DNA of 64,000 bases from Gynuella sp050296195 (GTDB lineage: Bacteria; Pseudomonadota; Gammaproteobacteria; Pseudomonadales; Natronospirillaceae), in assembly GCF_050296195.1 (NCBI RefSeq), contig NZ_JBNKRB010000019.1; one strand, written 5' to 3'. The position numbers and the translations under genes are program-made. The notes under the pieces are model-generated. The model saw only the letters and a list, made by a program, of their open reading frames with translations, did not search any database and had not been told where the DNA came from. Shown here in pieces: positions 54,249-61,994 of the stretch; position 1 is the first letter of the stretch; each line of letters opens with the position of its first letter.

Positions 54249-54564
54249 TAGCAGCTGCTCTTCCTATCTTATTGTTGAGCAGGTTCTCCGTTATGTGTAC
54301 CCAGCATCGCTGGGTCGCTGTTTGAGGTGAGATGAGGGTATTTTTTGGCCAACGCTTTCCAGTAAGTGTTTGAATCATTTTCCGTTATCTATCCAGTTTA
54401 TCAATTTTTACAACGATCTTTTCACCACTGCCAATATGGTCTTTTAAATCACCATAAATCTCAGCACCTGAACGTAAATCCTTGACCATTTAATCAGTAA
54501 ATTTAAATACATCCTTTTACACTACTGCTCATGATTTTCTGTAAATCCATCATTTAGAGGTACC
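54249..54564. other. Spacer with hairpin before the zinc-ribbon gene
   Basis: A stem ACCCAGC-ATC-GCTGGGT lies at 54299-54315. A 34-codon minus-strand frame (54385-54489) has protein-like composition but no ribosome-binding site and is not called. AGAGG lies just before the ATG at 54565. Confidence 0.4.
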
Positions 54565-55992
54565 ATGCCAATGAACAACAATGAGCATCTGCCAGTTATT
54601 CGTTGTGACGAGTGCGGACGGAAGATGTGCAAAACGCACCGAAAATGTAATGGTCACCGATACTGCTCAACTTGCTATTTACGGGAATTTAAGAAAAGGC
54701 CATGTCCCAAGTGCGGTAGGCAAGCCAGATTACTCAAGCGCGAACCAAATACGGTCTGCAGACGTTGCGAAACTGATTTACCCTGTATTCGATGTGGAAA
54801 GAAACAATACCCATTAGGCAAGATAACTCCATATGGACCAGCATGCGCATCCTGTTCCCTATATTTCAGATCACAGGAATCTTGTGAAGTCTGTGGTACA
54901 TTGTCTTCCAAACTCACACGGCTATCTCGCTTCGCCGACGGGTTGCGAAGATGTCCGAAATGTGCGCGGGCTGACTTTCGTACTTGCCCTGGGTGTCAGA
55001 AGTTTCGCCTGTTGCAACCATCGCAAGATGGAACTCTTTGTCGATACTGTATACGTGGAAGAAATATTTGCGGTACCTGTGGTCAGTCTATACCCGGTGG
55101 AAAAGGCATCCGATGCGACACTTGTTATTGGCTCGATGTAGCCAATAAAAAAATAAAAATGAACCGTAATGCTTTCAGTAATCCCTTAATGGCTAGTCAT
55201 TTTGTTAATTTCGGTCATTGGCTCATGACTTATTCGGGCGCAAAAACGACAGCTCTTTGCATACAACGATATATCCCATTTTTTATTGAAGTTGAGAAAA
55301 AATGGGGAGAAATACCCTCCTATGAAGCATTAGTCTCATATTTTCATCCTGAGAGGTTACGGAGAGTACGGCGTATTATGATGTGGATGGAAAAGACAGG
55401 TTTGCTTCATGTGATTCCACAGGCTAGAGAATATGCCGCAGACTCAATTCGTATTACGAACCTCCTTTCAAAATATTCTCCTCATACTACTTTCGGCAGA
55501 TTGTTGGCAGAGTATGGATCTGAACTTCAAAAGCGGTTATCCGCTGGCAAAACCACTATCCGGTCCATTCGGTTGGCATTGACTCCAGCTGTTGCATTAG
55601 TCAATCTCACAGAGAAATTCAAAACTACTTACCCGACACAAGCTATCTTAGACCAATACCTACTTGAATCACCTGGTCAGAAAGCTGCTATTACTGGGTT
55701 TATTAACTTCTTAAATAATAAATACTCGCTTCATTTGATACCGAAAGTTGACAAGGCAAAGGTTAGAAAAAAAAGAAAAACACAGTTGGAGAAAAAATTA
55801 ATCCAGTTAACTCATGAAAAGTCTGATCCTGATTTTCTGGCCAAATGGATTCCTATAGCTCTGGAGTATTTTCATAATTTCAAAACTACCAAACAAACTA
55901 GAAGCACTATCATGAATTCCGAGTTTACTAGAGATGGTGATGGGATAATGCTCGTCTTAAGTCAGCAGGAATATTTCATACCTTTACCGTAA
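54565..55992 (+). CDS. Multi-zinc-ribbon protein with integrase-like helical region
   Basis: A 475-residue protein. Residues ~12-190 hold about twelve CxxC pairs (CDEC, CSTC, CPKC, CRRC, CIRC, CASC, CEVC, CPKC, CPGC, CRYC, CGTC, CDTC), enough for about six tandem zinc ribbons. Residues ~205-280 (FGHWLMTYSGAKTTALCIQRY..., RRIMMWMEKTGLLH) resemble the core-binding helical domain of tyrosine recombinases, with a second similar segment at ~330-390. The Arg-His-Arg-Tyr catalytic set is not visible. It could be a DNA-binding accessory factor, a dead recombinase, or part of an unknown defence module. Confidence 0.7.
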   Translation: MPMNNNEHLPVIRCDECGRKMCKTHRKCNGHRYCSTCYLREFKKRPCPKCGRQARLLKREPNTVCRRCETDLPCIRCGKKQYPLGKITPYGPACASCSLYFRSQESCEVCGTLSSKLTRLSRFADGLRRCPKCARADFRTCPGCQKFRLLQPSQDGTLCRYCIRGRNICGTCGQSIPGGKGIRCDTCYWLDVANKKIKMNRNAFSNPLMASHFVNFGHWLMTYSGAKTTALCIQRYIPFFIEVEKKWGEIPSYEALVSYFHPERLRRVRRIMMWMEKTGLLHVIPQAREYAADSIRITNLLSKYSPHTTFGRLLAEYGSELQKRLSAGKTTIRSIRLALTPAVALVNLTEKFKTTYPTQAILDQYLLESPGQKAAITGFINFLNNKYSLHLIPKVDKAKVRKKRKTQLEKKLIQLTHEKSDPDFLAKWIPIALEYFHNFKTTKQTRSTIMNSEFTRDGDGIMLVLSQQEYFIPLP

Positions 55993-56020
55993 GCCATTAC
56001 AATATCAACATACTCCTTCA

Positions 56021-56269
56021 TCAGAACAAATCTTTATCAACAATCTTGCCTTGAACACGATCACTCATAAAATCGCTTCTTCCCTCATTCGCTTTTTCTC
56101 GGACAAGAAAAAAGCTATCCCAGTCAATGGGCTTCTTAGACAAAATGACATCGCCTATCTTCAAATCTCGTCGAATACAAACTTCATCACCTTCAAATTG
56201 ATATTCTCCCGGCAGTATGACAAATTGGTCTTTCCCCCTTCTTAATACTTTCGCCATTTTCCACGCCAT
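56021..56269 (-). CDS. Orphan VapB/AbrB-type antitoxin
   Basis: An 82-residue protein: MAKVLRRGKDQFVILPGEYQFEGDEVCIRR is the swapped-hairpin AbrB/VapB DNA-binding domain (compare the VapB pattern ...GNSQAVRLPKEFRF). The C-terminal part (KKPIDWDSFFLVREKA) resembles the toxin-wrapping tail. ATG 56269 is chosen for GAGAG upstream; TTG 56287 and ATG 56257 are alternatives. No PIN-domain toxin follows, since the zinc-ribbon gene ends convergently. Confidence 0.65.
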   Translation of the reverse strand: MAWKMAKVLRRGKDQFVILPGEYQFEGDEVCIRRDLKIGDVILSKKPIDWDSFFLVREKANEGRSDFMSDRVQGKIVDKDLF

Positions 56270-56305
56270 AGGAACACTCTCTAACAATAAGTTACAGGCA
56301 AATGA

Positions 56306-56692
56306 TCATTTCTTGGATAGCAATCCCATCAACAACGCGCCCAATGTCGCTCCAGTCAAAAAACTTCCCACTCCACTTTTGGAACTCTCTTTCTGGCTCT
56401 GCGTACTATTTTTCCTTACTGGGTGTACGATCTTAACGCCGTTGGCCCGAAGATGGGCGACGGTCTGGCATATTCGATTGCTGATTTCTTCATCACTTAC
56501 ATAAAGTGCACCAGCAGCTTGATACATTTGGTCGACAGAAAATACAGAAATACCACCTTCCAAACGACTATAACTTGCCTGGGACAATCCCATTCGTGCA
56601 GCCATATCACTTTGCTCAATCCCATGGTCTATCCGAAGATTTCTAAGCACTACACCCAGTACTGCGGAATAGGATGTCTGTTCTACACTCAT
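56306..56692 (-). CDS. Membrane-anchored XRE-type regulator
   Basis: A 128-residue protein: an XRE/Cro HTH at ~10-65 (LGVVLRNLRIDHGIEQSDMAARMGLSQASYSRLEGG), a linker, then a Gly/Leu-rich hydrophobic end (GSFLTGATLGALLMGLLSKK, 109-128) that looks like a membrane-inserting or glycine-zipper tail. A DNA-binding protein with a tail anchor suggests membrane-coupled sensing. The LRAT-like protein encoded divergently has similar Gly/Ala-rich hydrophobic segments, so the two may interact in the membrane (inference). It is 36 bp from the vapB-like start. Confidence 0.75.
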   Translation of the reverse strand: MSVEQTSYSAVLGVVLRNLRIDHGIEQSDMAARMGLSQASYSRLEGGISVFSVDQMYQAAGALYVSDEEISNRICQTVAHLRANGVKIVHPVRKNSTQSQKESSKSGVGSFLTGATLGALLMGLLSKK

Positions 56693-56710
56693 ATAGCTTC
56701 CATATTAGGC

Positions 56711-56905
56711 TCAGTCATTTTTACTCATACTGATTAACACACTTCTATAAACGCCGGCAGGGAGAAGGCGTGTTGGAAATACCCTGCAATAACTATCTTG
56801 ATGCCGAAAATGATTTGTTCTGGCCACAGCCATAACTCTGTACCCCATCACAGAGTTGCCCACCTTTGCTTCATATTCATAAACAGGTATCCAGTGCTTA
56901 GTCAT
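56711..56905 (-). CDS. Small hypothetical protein upstream of the XRE gene
   Basis: A 64-residue frame on the minus strand, 18 bp before the XRE gene (HWIPVYEYEAKVGNSVMGYRVMAVARTNHF). Composition is protein-like and the spacing suggests an operon, but the ribosome-binding site is poor and no family is recognised. Confidence 0.35.
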   Translation of the reverse strand: MTKHWIPVYEYEAKVGNSVMGYRVMAVARTNHFRHQDSYCRVFPTRLLPAGVYRSVLISMSKND

Positions 56906-57158
56906 TTGTTCGATTCTTTAGCTTTCTATTTTTTTATACCGAATTAGGTCTGCTTTGGCCTGACGCCTCCTTTCCATCATGATCGGTAGTATATCTCTCA
57001 ATACTTGGATTTAGGTTTTATCAAGCATAGAGAAAAGGCCTTGCTTCTCCCATTTCAGACACCAGAGGAATGCTGTCAGCTACACATTGGCCTATGTGCT
57101 CTGGATTCCAGCCAAGTATTAAAAAACGCATATTACAAAGCATTGACTTTGAATACAA

Positions 57159-57190
57159 TTACGTTTAGCGTATATATGCGTTAAACGTAA
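57159..57190. promoter_or_regulatory. Palindromic operator between the XRE and LRAT-like genes
   Basis: TTACGTTTAGCG, eight bases TATATATG, then CGTTAAACGTAA: 12-bp inverted arms with one mismatch. It lies 20 bases before the LRAT-like start, overlapping the likely -10 region, with TTGACT at 57143-57148 as a possible -35. The natural reader is the nearby XRE protein. Confidence 0.6.
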
Positions 57191-57209
57191 CAAAATAGGA
57201 AAAAAGAAT

Positions 57210-57683
57210 ATGTATCCAAAATTAAGACCTGGCGATTTACTGTATCGCCGCAAAGGAATCATTGAGCATGTCGGCGTCTATCTGGGGGGAGATCAAGTTG
57301 TTCATAACTCTCCTAATAACGATGTCGAAGTTGTAAATATCCAAACCTACGCGGAAGGGCAAACTATTAGGGTTGTTAGCATGGAATTCGATGATATCGA
57401 GCAATTACGCCACCGCTTGCATCAAATCCTCAACGCAAACCGCAAATATAGAGCAACCCATCGAAACTGCGAGCACATTGCAAGCTATTTGCTATGGGGC
57501 CGCTCTTCCAGCCCTCAAATACAAGCATCCATAGCAGGTGCCTTGATCGCTGGTTTTGCAGCCTGGAAAGCCGGAAATAAAAACTGGTTAGGATATGCTG
57601 TTGCAGGCGGCATGATTGGTTGCATGATCTACAATCATGTCAGAAATTACGACTATAGGATGAGCATGCAAACGCCATATTAG
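57210..57683 (+). CDS. LRAT/NlpC-P60-like cysteine enzyme with membrane tail
   Basis: A 157-residue protein. RPGDLLYRRKGIIEHVGVYLGG (His20), VVHNSP (His32) and HRNCEHIASYLLWG (Cys87) reproduce the His-x11-His...NCEH arrangement of the lecithin:retinol acyltransferase family, whose members are phospholipid acyltransferases/lipases. Residues ~105-120 and ~127-142 are hydrophobic Gly/Ala-rich segments, so the protein is probably membrane-associated. AGGAAAAAAG precedes the ATG. An IS21 element is inserted directly after its stop, so any co-transcribed partner is now displaced. Confidence 0.78.
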   Translation: MYPKLRPGDLLYRRKGIIEHVGVYLGGDQVVHNSPNNDVEVVNIQTYAEGQTIRVVSMEFDDIEQLRHRLHQILNANRKYRATHRNCEHIASYLLWGRSSSPQIQASIAGALIAGFAAWKAGNKNWLGYAVAGGMIGCMIYNHVRNYDYRMSMQTPY

Positions 57684-57765
57684 TACTGTGCGTATTCTGG
57701 CGAACGTGATCACCCGTTCCGGAATTATTTGATCGCCCTAATCCCGTAACGCGTTCGTGTGGATA

Positions 57766-58518
57766 TTAACAACCTGAGTGATCAACTTCACTCATCATCT
57801 TTCTCATCGATTCTCCTTTCAGTGTGAGTTTGTGACTGTTGTGCAGCAGACGATCCAGAATGGCGTCTGCCAGCGTGGCATCACCGATCATCTTGTGCCA
57901 TTGCGTGATCGGTAATTGACTGGTGATCAGTGTCGATTTCAGGCCGTGTCGGTCTTCCATGATTTCCAGCAGATCGTTGCGCTGGCTCAACGTCATTTTC
58001 TCCAGACCCCAGTCGTCCAGTACCAGCAGATCCGTCTTGGCCAGTTGCTGGATGAGCTTCGCAAAGCGACCGTCACCATGCGCAATGCTAAGCATTTCCA
58101 TCAGGCGTGAGGTGCGGAAGTAACGCACGGATAAGCCATGACGACAGGCCTGAGTCGCCAGTACACAGCCGAGGTAGGTTTTGCCACAGCCGGTTGGTCC
58201 GGTGATGAGTACGTTGTGGTGCTGGTGTACCCATTGGTTGCTGAGCAGATCGGCCAACTGGCTTTTCGTCAGCCCTCGTGGGTGCTGGTAATCAATATCC
58301 TCGGGGTACGCCTGGAGTTTGAGGTTGGCCACCTTGAGCAAGCGGCTGATTTTATTGTTATGGCGGTGGGTGGCTTCCCGGTCCACCAGTAACGCGAACC
58401 GTTCGTCGAACCCCAGTTCTTCGTGCGTACCGGGCTGTGACCATTGTTGCTCCAGGCCTTCGGCCATGCCGGTGAGTTTCAGGGCGCGTAAGGTTTGCAG
58501 GGTTTGGTTTGTCATCAT
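57766..58518 (-). CDS. istB: IS21 helper ATPase IstB
   Basis: A 250-residue AAA+ ATPase that selects target DNA and stimulates IstA, related to DnaC. Walker A ITGPTGCGKTYLG, Walker B DLLVLDDWGLE, and the DnaC-like GDATLADAILDRLLHN are intact. It starts 21 bp after the istA stop, the usual order. Confidence 0.95.
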   Translation of the reverse strand: MMTNQTLQTLRALKLTGMAEGLEQQWSQPGTHEELGFDERFALLVDREATHRHNNKISRLLKVANLKLQAYPEDIDYQHPRGLTKSQLADLLSNQWVHQHHNVLITGPTGCGKTYLGCVLATQACRHGLSVRYFRTSRLMEMLSIAHGDGRFAKLIQQLAKTDLLVLDDWGLEKMTLSQRNDLLEIMEDRHGLKSTLITSQLPITQWHKMIGDATLADAILDRLLHNSHKLTLKGESMRKMMSEVDHSGC

Positions 58519-58539
58519 GGTTTTGTTCCTGAATGTGTA

Positions 58540-60102
58540 TCAGTGGTAATAGGCTTCGCCGCGTACATTTTCGTGATAGTCCAGACTGAGCTGCTCCTCC
58601 TGAACCAAGGGGGCGCACTCCTGTTCCAGTGGTCGTTGATCCAGCCCTTGCTTGAGGATGGATTCCACGCTGCTGCGGGTTGGGGAGTTGATCAATAGCG
58701 CTCGGTGACAGGCCTTATTGAGCCGCTCCCGACCATACTTTTTGGCATTGCTGAGCAACGCCAATATCCGGCGATAGCTTTGCTCTTTATGGCGCTTCTC
58801 CTGCAGGATGTGATGGACGACTTCCCGTGTTGATTCACCAATATCACCCGCCCAACTGAGAAAGCGTTCCGGTGTCCATTCACTTATGGCGCGGTGATTG
58901 TGTGGCATATGCTCCGTGCAGGTGCTGTGTGCGCCCTGACGATAACTGCGAGGATGGCTGGCGATGCGTTGGCCGTGCCGATAGATGGCCACGGTCGTTG
59001 CCGTTGCCTGCACGTCAACCGTCTCCTTCACCAGGTGATGTGGCACGGAGTAATAGTGTTTGTCGTATTCGATGTGGTAATCGATATGCACCCGTGCCTG
59101 TTTGATGTCCGCGTATTGATACGGGTGAGCGGGCAATGGCCGTAGTGCCGGTTTGTCCAGTTGCTCGAACTGGCTGTGACGGGTACCGGGCAACTTTTTA
59201 AACGGGCGATGGTTCAGATCCTCCAATAACAACCGGATGGCCTGATTGAGGCTGGCCAGGGTAAAAAAGGTCTGGTGACGAAGCCGCGCCATGATCCAGC
59301 GCTCAACGATCTGCACCGCCACTTCGGCCTTGGATTTATCTTTGGGTTTGTAGGGGCGTGCCGGCACCACGGCAATCCCGTAGTGTGAGGCCAGCTGCTG
59401 ATAGGCTGGGTTGAGGTCGGGTTCATAGCGGTGGATCTTACTGACGCCGCTTTTTAAATTATCCGGGACAACCAGTTCCGGTACGCCGCCCAAGAACTCA
59501 AACGCCTGTACATGGGCGTTCAGCCAGTCGGCCTGATTCTGGCTCCAGCTGGCACAGGCAAAGGTGTAATTGGAGGCGCCCAATACCGCAACAAACACCT
59601 GAGCCTGGCGCACCTCACCGGTATCTGGATTGACAACGGACATGGTTGGGCCGCAATAATCGACAAAGAGTTTTTCACCGGCACGATGCCGCTGACGAAT
59701 ACTGCATTGCTGCTTGCCCAGCCACTCCTGATAGCGATGGCAGAATTGGGCGTAGCTGTAGCCATCGTTGGGGTGCTGTTGGCGATACTCTTCCCAGAGC
59801 AGCAATTTGGTCACGCCTTTGCGTTTCAGTTCCTGGTGAACCGTGGGATAGTCTGGCTCGCTGAAGCGGCGCTGACCCGTTGCGGCCTGAGATGGGAACA
59901 GCAGCCGAGCCAAGGATCGCTCATCCATCCCCTCAGGCAGCGGCCAGGTAATACCAGCCTGTTGAGCGCGATTGAGATAGTTGGCGGCACTGCCATAACT
60001 GATCTTGAGTGCGACAGCGACGCTACGCCGACTTAAGCCAGCCTGATAATGCAACCGCAGTACTTCTTTGATTTTACGCATTGATAACCTCTTGGCACCC
60101 AC
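58540..60102 (-). CDS. istA: IS21 transposase IstA
   Basis: A 520-residue DDE transposase: N-terminal HTH (MRKIKEVLRLHYQAGLSRRSVAVALKISYGSAANYL), retroviral-integrase core with Asp in KLFVDYCGPTM, Asp in LVVPDNLKSGV and Glu in KDKSKAEVAVQIVERW, and a C-terminal Mu-type barrel. Full length, so the element is probably active. Confidence 0.95.
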   Translation of the reverse strand: MGAKRLSMRKIKEVLRLHYQAGLSRRSVAVALKISYGSAANYLNRAQQAGITWPLPEGMDERSLARLLFPSQAATGQRRFSEPDYPTVHQELKRKGVTKLLLWEEYRQQHPNDGYSYAQFCHRYQEWLGKQQCSIRQRHRAGEKLFVDYCGPTMSVVNPDTGEVRQAQVFVAVLGASNYTFACASWSQNQADWLNAHVQAFEFLGGVPELVVPDNLKSGVSKIHRYEPDLNPAYQQLASHYGIAVVPARPYKPKDKSKAEVAVQIVERWIMARLRHQTFFTLASLNQAIRLLLEDLNHRPFKKLPGTRHSQFEQLDKPALRPLPAHPYQYADIKQARVHIDYHIEYDKHYYSVPHHLVKETVDVQATATTVAIYRHGQRIASHPRSYRQGAHSTCTEHMPHNHRAISEWTPERFLSWAGDIGESTREVVHHILQEKRHKEQSYRRILALLSNAKKYGRERLNKACHRALLINSPTRSSVESILKQGLDQRPLEQECAPLVQEEQLSLDYHENVRGEAYYH

Positions 60103-60164
60103 CGGTCACACTCCTCGCAGACAAAGAGCGGGAGGTTAGCCGGGAGGGCTTATGAATCAATGCG

Positions 60165-60332
60165 TCACGGGCGATTCTGGAAATACTTGATCAGTGATTC
60201 CGGGGACTTGATCAGTGATTCTGGAAATCCAGAAAAAGTGATCAAATAAAACCAGAATCGGCGATCATGATGTTCCAGAACAGGTGATCAATTAAAACCA
60301 GAATGGGTGATCAAGATCAGGCAGAATATGCA
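60165..60332. repeat. IS21 multiple transposase-binding sites
   Basis: The right end holds a ladder of related units combining TGATC with a nearby (A)TTCTGGAA or CCAGAAT block (for example 60180-60200, 60215-60235, 60250-60275, 60280-60320). The left end has two matching units (57699-57735). This internal repeat array is characteristic of IS21-family ends. Confidence 0.75.
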
Positions 60333-60337
60333 TACTG

Positions 60338-60776
60338 AACCGATACTACTCTTTCCATATACATGTTACACATTAATGGGCGGTGGAAAATTGGTTTCTC
60401 GAGTAAAAATAACTACCTTTATTTTATGTCTATCAAATAAGTGCTTTTGGTTCAGAAACTAAGAAAACCCAGATTCCTGTCATCTCTCATAACTCACCGC
60501 CTAGACAGATATGACTTAAAAAAAATAGGAGGCACACATAAATCTATCATCACTGAAAAGATAGATGCTCTTACGAAGACAACACAAAATGTGAGAACCA
60601 GTGTCTGCCGGCTGTTGAAAATGGAAACATTAAGACCTACTTGCTGAAGGAAAAGTATTTGGTATTGGATCTAATATTGGTGCAGGAATCGAAGTTACTT
60701 TTAAGTGTAGAAAATAAATATGGCCGAAATGGCACTCAAGTATTGTCAATTGTGCGTGAATAAGCCAAAACTGATA
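60338..60776. other. Decayed DNA between IS21 and the XRE gene
   Basis: No intact gene. A short frame near 60635-60715 ending ...GIGSNIGAGIEVTFKCRK-stop looks like a genuine protein C-terminus with no start or body. A 68-codon frame at 60441-60647 has weak protein-like character in a different phase. The simplest view is a degraded gene, possibly formerly downstream of the LRAT-like gene. Confidence 0.35.
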
Positions 60777-61082
60777 CTACAGTCTATATGCCTGAATAGA
60801 CCTTAAGAGCCTAACCAAAGACTCTTCCCCTGCAGTGGTGCCATCCCACATTTCGCCAATAACTTTCATTAATTGATCGCAATTTCTTGGATCTCTTTCC
60901 ACCACTTCAATATCGAAGAACCGGCACAAAGCCTTTAATTTGGGTGTGAGCTTATTCCAATTTCCTGTAGCTGCCCTGGAAACGGTGGCCTGACTGACCT
61001 TCGCTCGATCAGCTAGTTTCTCTTGAGTTGCCTCATTTTGTTCCAACCAAAATTGGACTGCTTTCATTAATTTTTCTTTCAT
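60777..61082 (-). CDS. XRE-family regulator, divergent from the DUF5131 gene
   Basis: A 101-residue HTH protein (FWLEQNEATQEKLADRAKVSQATVSRAATGNWNKLTPKLKALCRFF) with a short C-terminal effector or dimer part. It is transcribed away from the DUF5131-tcmP-endA array across a 97-bp promoter region containing inverted ATTCAAATATTC / GAATATTTGAAT elements (61083-61118), a likely operator. It probably represses both directions. Confidence 0.75.
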   Translation of the reverse strand: MKEKLMKAVQFWLEQNEATQEKLADRAKVSQATVSRAATGNWNKLTPKLKALCRFFDIEVVERDPRNCDQLMKVIGEMWDGTTAGEESLVRLLRSIQAYRL

Positions 61083-61118
61083 TATTCAAATATTCTTAAT
61101 ACATGAATATTTGAATAA
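61083..61118. promoter_or_regulatory. Inverted repeat in the XRE/DUF5131 divergent promoter
   Basis: ATTCAAATATTC (61083-61094) and GAATATTTGAAT (61105-61116) are exact inverted complements around a ten-base spacer, immediately upstream of the XRE start. A strong candidate autoregulatory operator. Confidence 0.65.
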
Positions 61119-61179
61119 TCACAGAGTTAAGCTACAATGTCAAAGTCGTAATGGCTTACATACCGATTAGGGCAATCGA

Positions 61180-61932
61180 ATGGCTACGAATAGTAAAATT
61201 GAATGGACTGAACAAACCTGGAATCCAGTAACAGGCTGCACAAAGATCTCTCCCGGCTGCAAACACTGTTATGCCGAGGAAATGGCTAAACGTCTACGGG
61301 CAATGAATACACCTGGCTATGAGAATGGCTTTAAGCTTTCACTAATGCCTGAAAGACTCACACAACCATTACTTCGCAAAAAGCCAACCATGTACTTCGT
61401 GAACTCGATGAGTGATTTGTTTCATGAAAAGGTACCTTTCTCCTATGTAGATCAAGTCATGGAGGTCATCCATAAAACCCCTCACCATACCTATCAAATA
61501 TTGACTAAACGTGCCAAACGAATGGCAAAGTACTTTAGCAGCAGGCCTGTACCACATAACGCGTGGGTTGGCGTGTCTGTAGAAGACCAGAAATATGGCA
61601 AACCCAGAATCGATGAACTGCGAAAAATTGATGCTGAAGTCCGATTTCTTTCCATTGAACCCTTGTTGGAAGACTTAGGAATCCTCAACCTGCAAGGCAT
61701 ACACTGGGTTATCGTAGGCGGGGAATCGGGAAGAAAAGCGCGAGAAATGAAACCTATTTGGGCTGATAATGTTAAGAGCCAATGTCTTGATTCGAATGTA
61801 CCCTTCTTCTTTAAGCAATGGGGAGCCTGGGGTGCTGATGGCAAAAAACGCTCGAAGGGCGATAATGGCCGAATTTTGTCTGGAAAAGTATGGGATCAAA
61901 TGCCGTCACTGAATATCATCGCGATTGCTTGA
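61180..61932 (+). CDS. DUF5131 (phage Gp37/Gp68-like) three-cysteine protein
   Basis: A 250-residue protein starting MATNSKIEWTEQTWNPVTGC. Cys20, Cys27 and Cys30 (VTGCTKISPGCKHCYAEEMAKRL) form the three-Cys motif, which resembles a radical-SAM-type cluster site. Other conserved blocks are FVNSMSDLFHEKVP, QILTKRAKRMAKY, VGVSVEDQKYGKPRID, LSIEPLLEDLG, WVIVGGESGRKAREM and FFFKQWGAW. The family is common in phages and islands and has no firm biochemical role. It is followed 62 bp later by its usual partner, TcmP. Confidence 0.85.
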   Translation: MATNSKIEWTEQTWNPVTGCTKISPGCKHCYAEEMAKRLRAMNTPGYENGFKLSLMPERLTQPLLRKKPTMYFVNSMSDLFHEKVPFSYVDQVMEVIHKTPHHTYQILTKRAKRMAKYFSSRPVPHNAWVGVSVEDQKYGKPRIDELRKIDAEVRFLSIEPLLEDLGILNLQGIHWVIVGGESGRKAREMKPIWADNVKSQCLDSNVPFFFKQWGAWGADGKKRSKGDNGRILSGKVWDQMPSLNIIAIA

Positions 61933-61994
61933 CAAATCACTGGATGTCCACAATATTCTCAGGGAGACTTAACATTCTACTCTAAGGACATTCA

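Larger units (their letters stand above)
57689..60332 (-). mobile_element. Intact IS21-family element (2644 bp)
   Basis: Outer ends are related inverted repeats: TGCGTATTCTGGCGAACG at the left and, reading inward from the right, TGCATATTCTGCCTGATC, both followed by TTGATCACCC or GTGATCACCC. The element is flanked by a 5-bp direct repeat TACTG (57684-57688 and 60333-60337), a fresh target duplication. It carries intact istA and istB. Confidence 0.92.

Noticed and set aside
54385..54489. 34-codon minus-strand frame (MVKDLRSGAEIYGDLK...)
   Set aside because: Protein-like but very short, with no ribosome-binding site and no family; left in the spacer description only.
60441..60647. 68-codon frame after the IS21 element
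   Set aside because: Weak composition, no ribosome-binding site and adjacent coding traces in another frame; treated as part of a degraded region.
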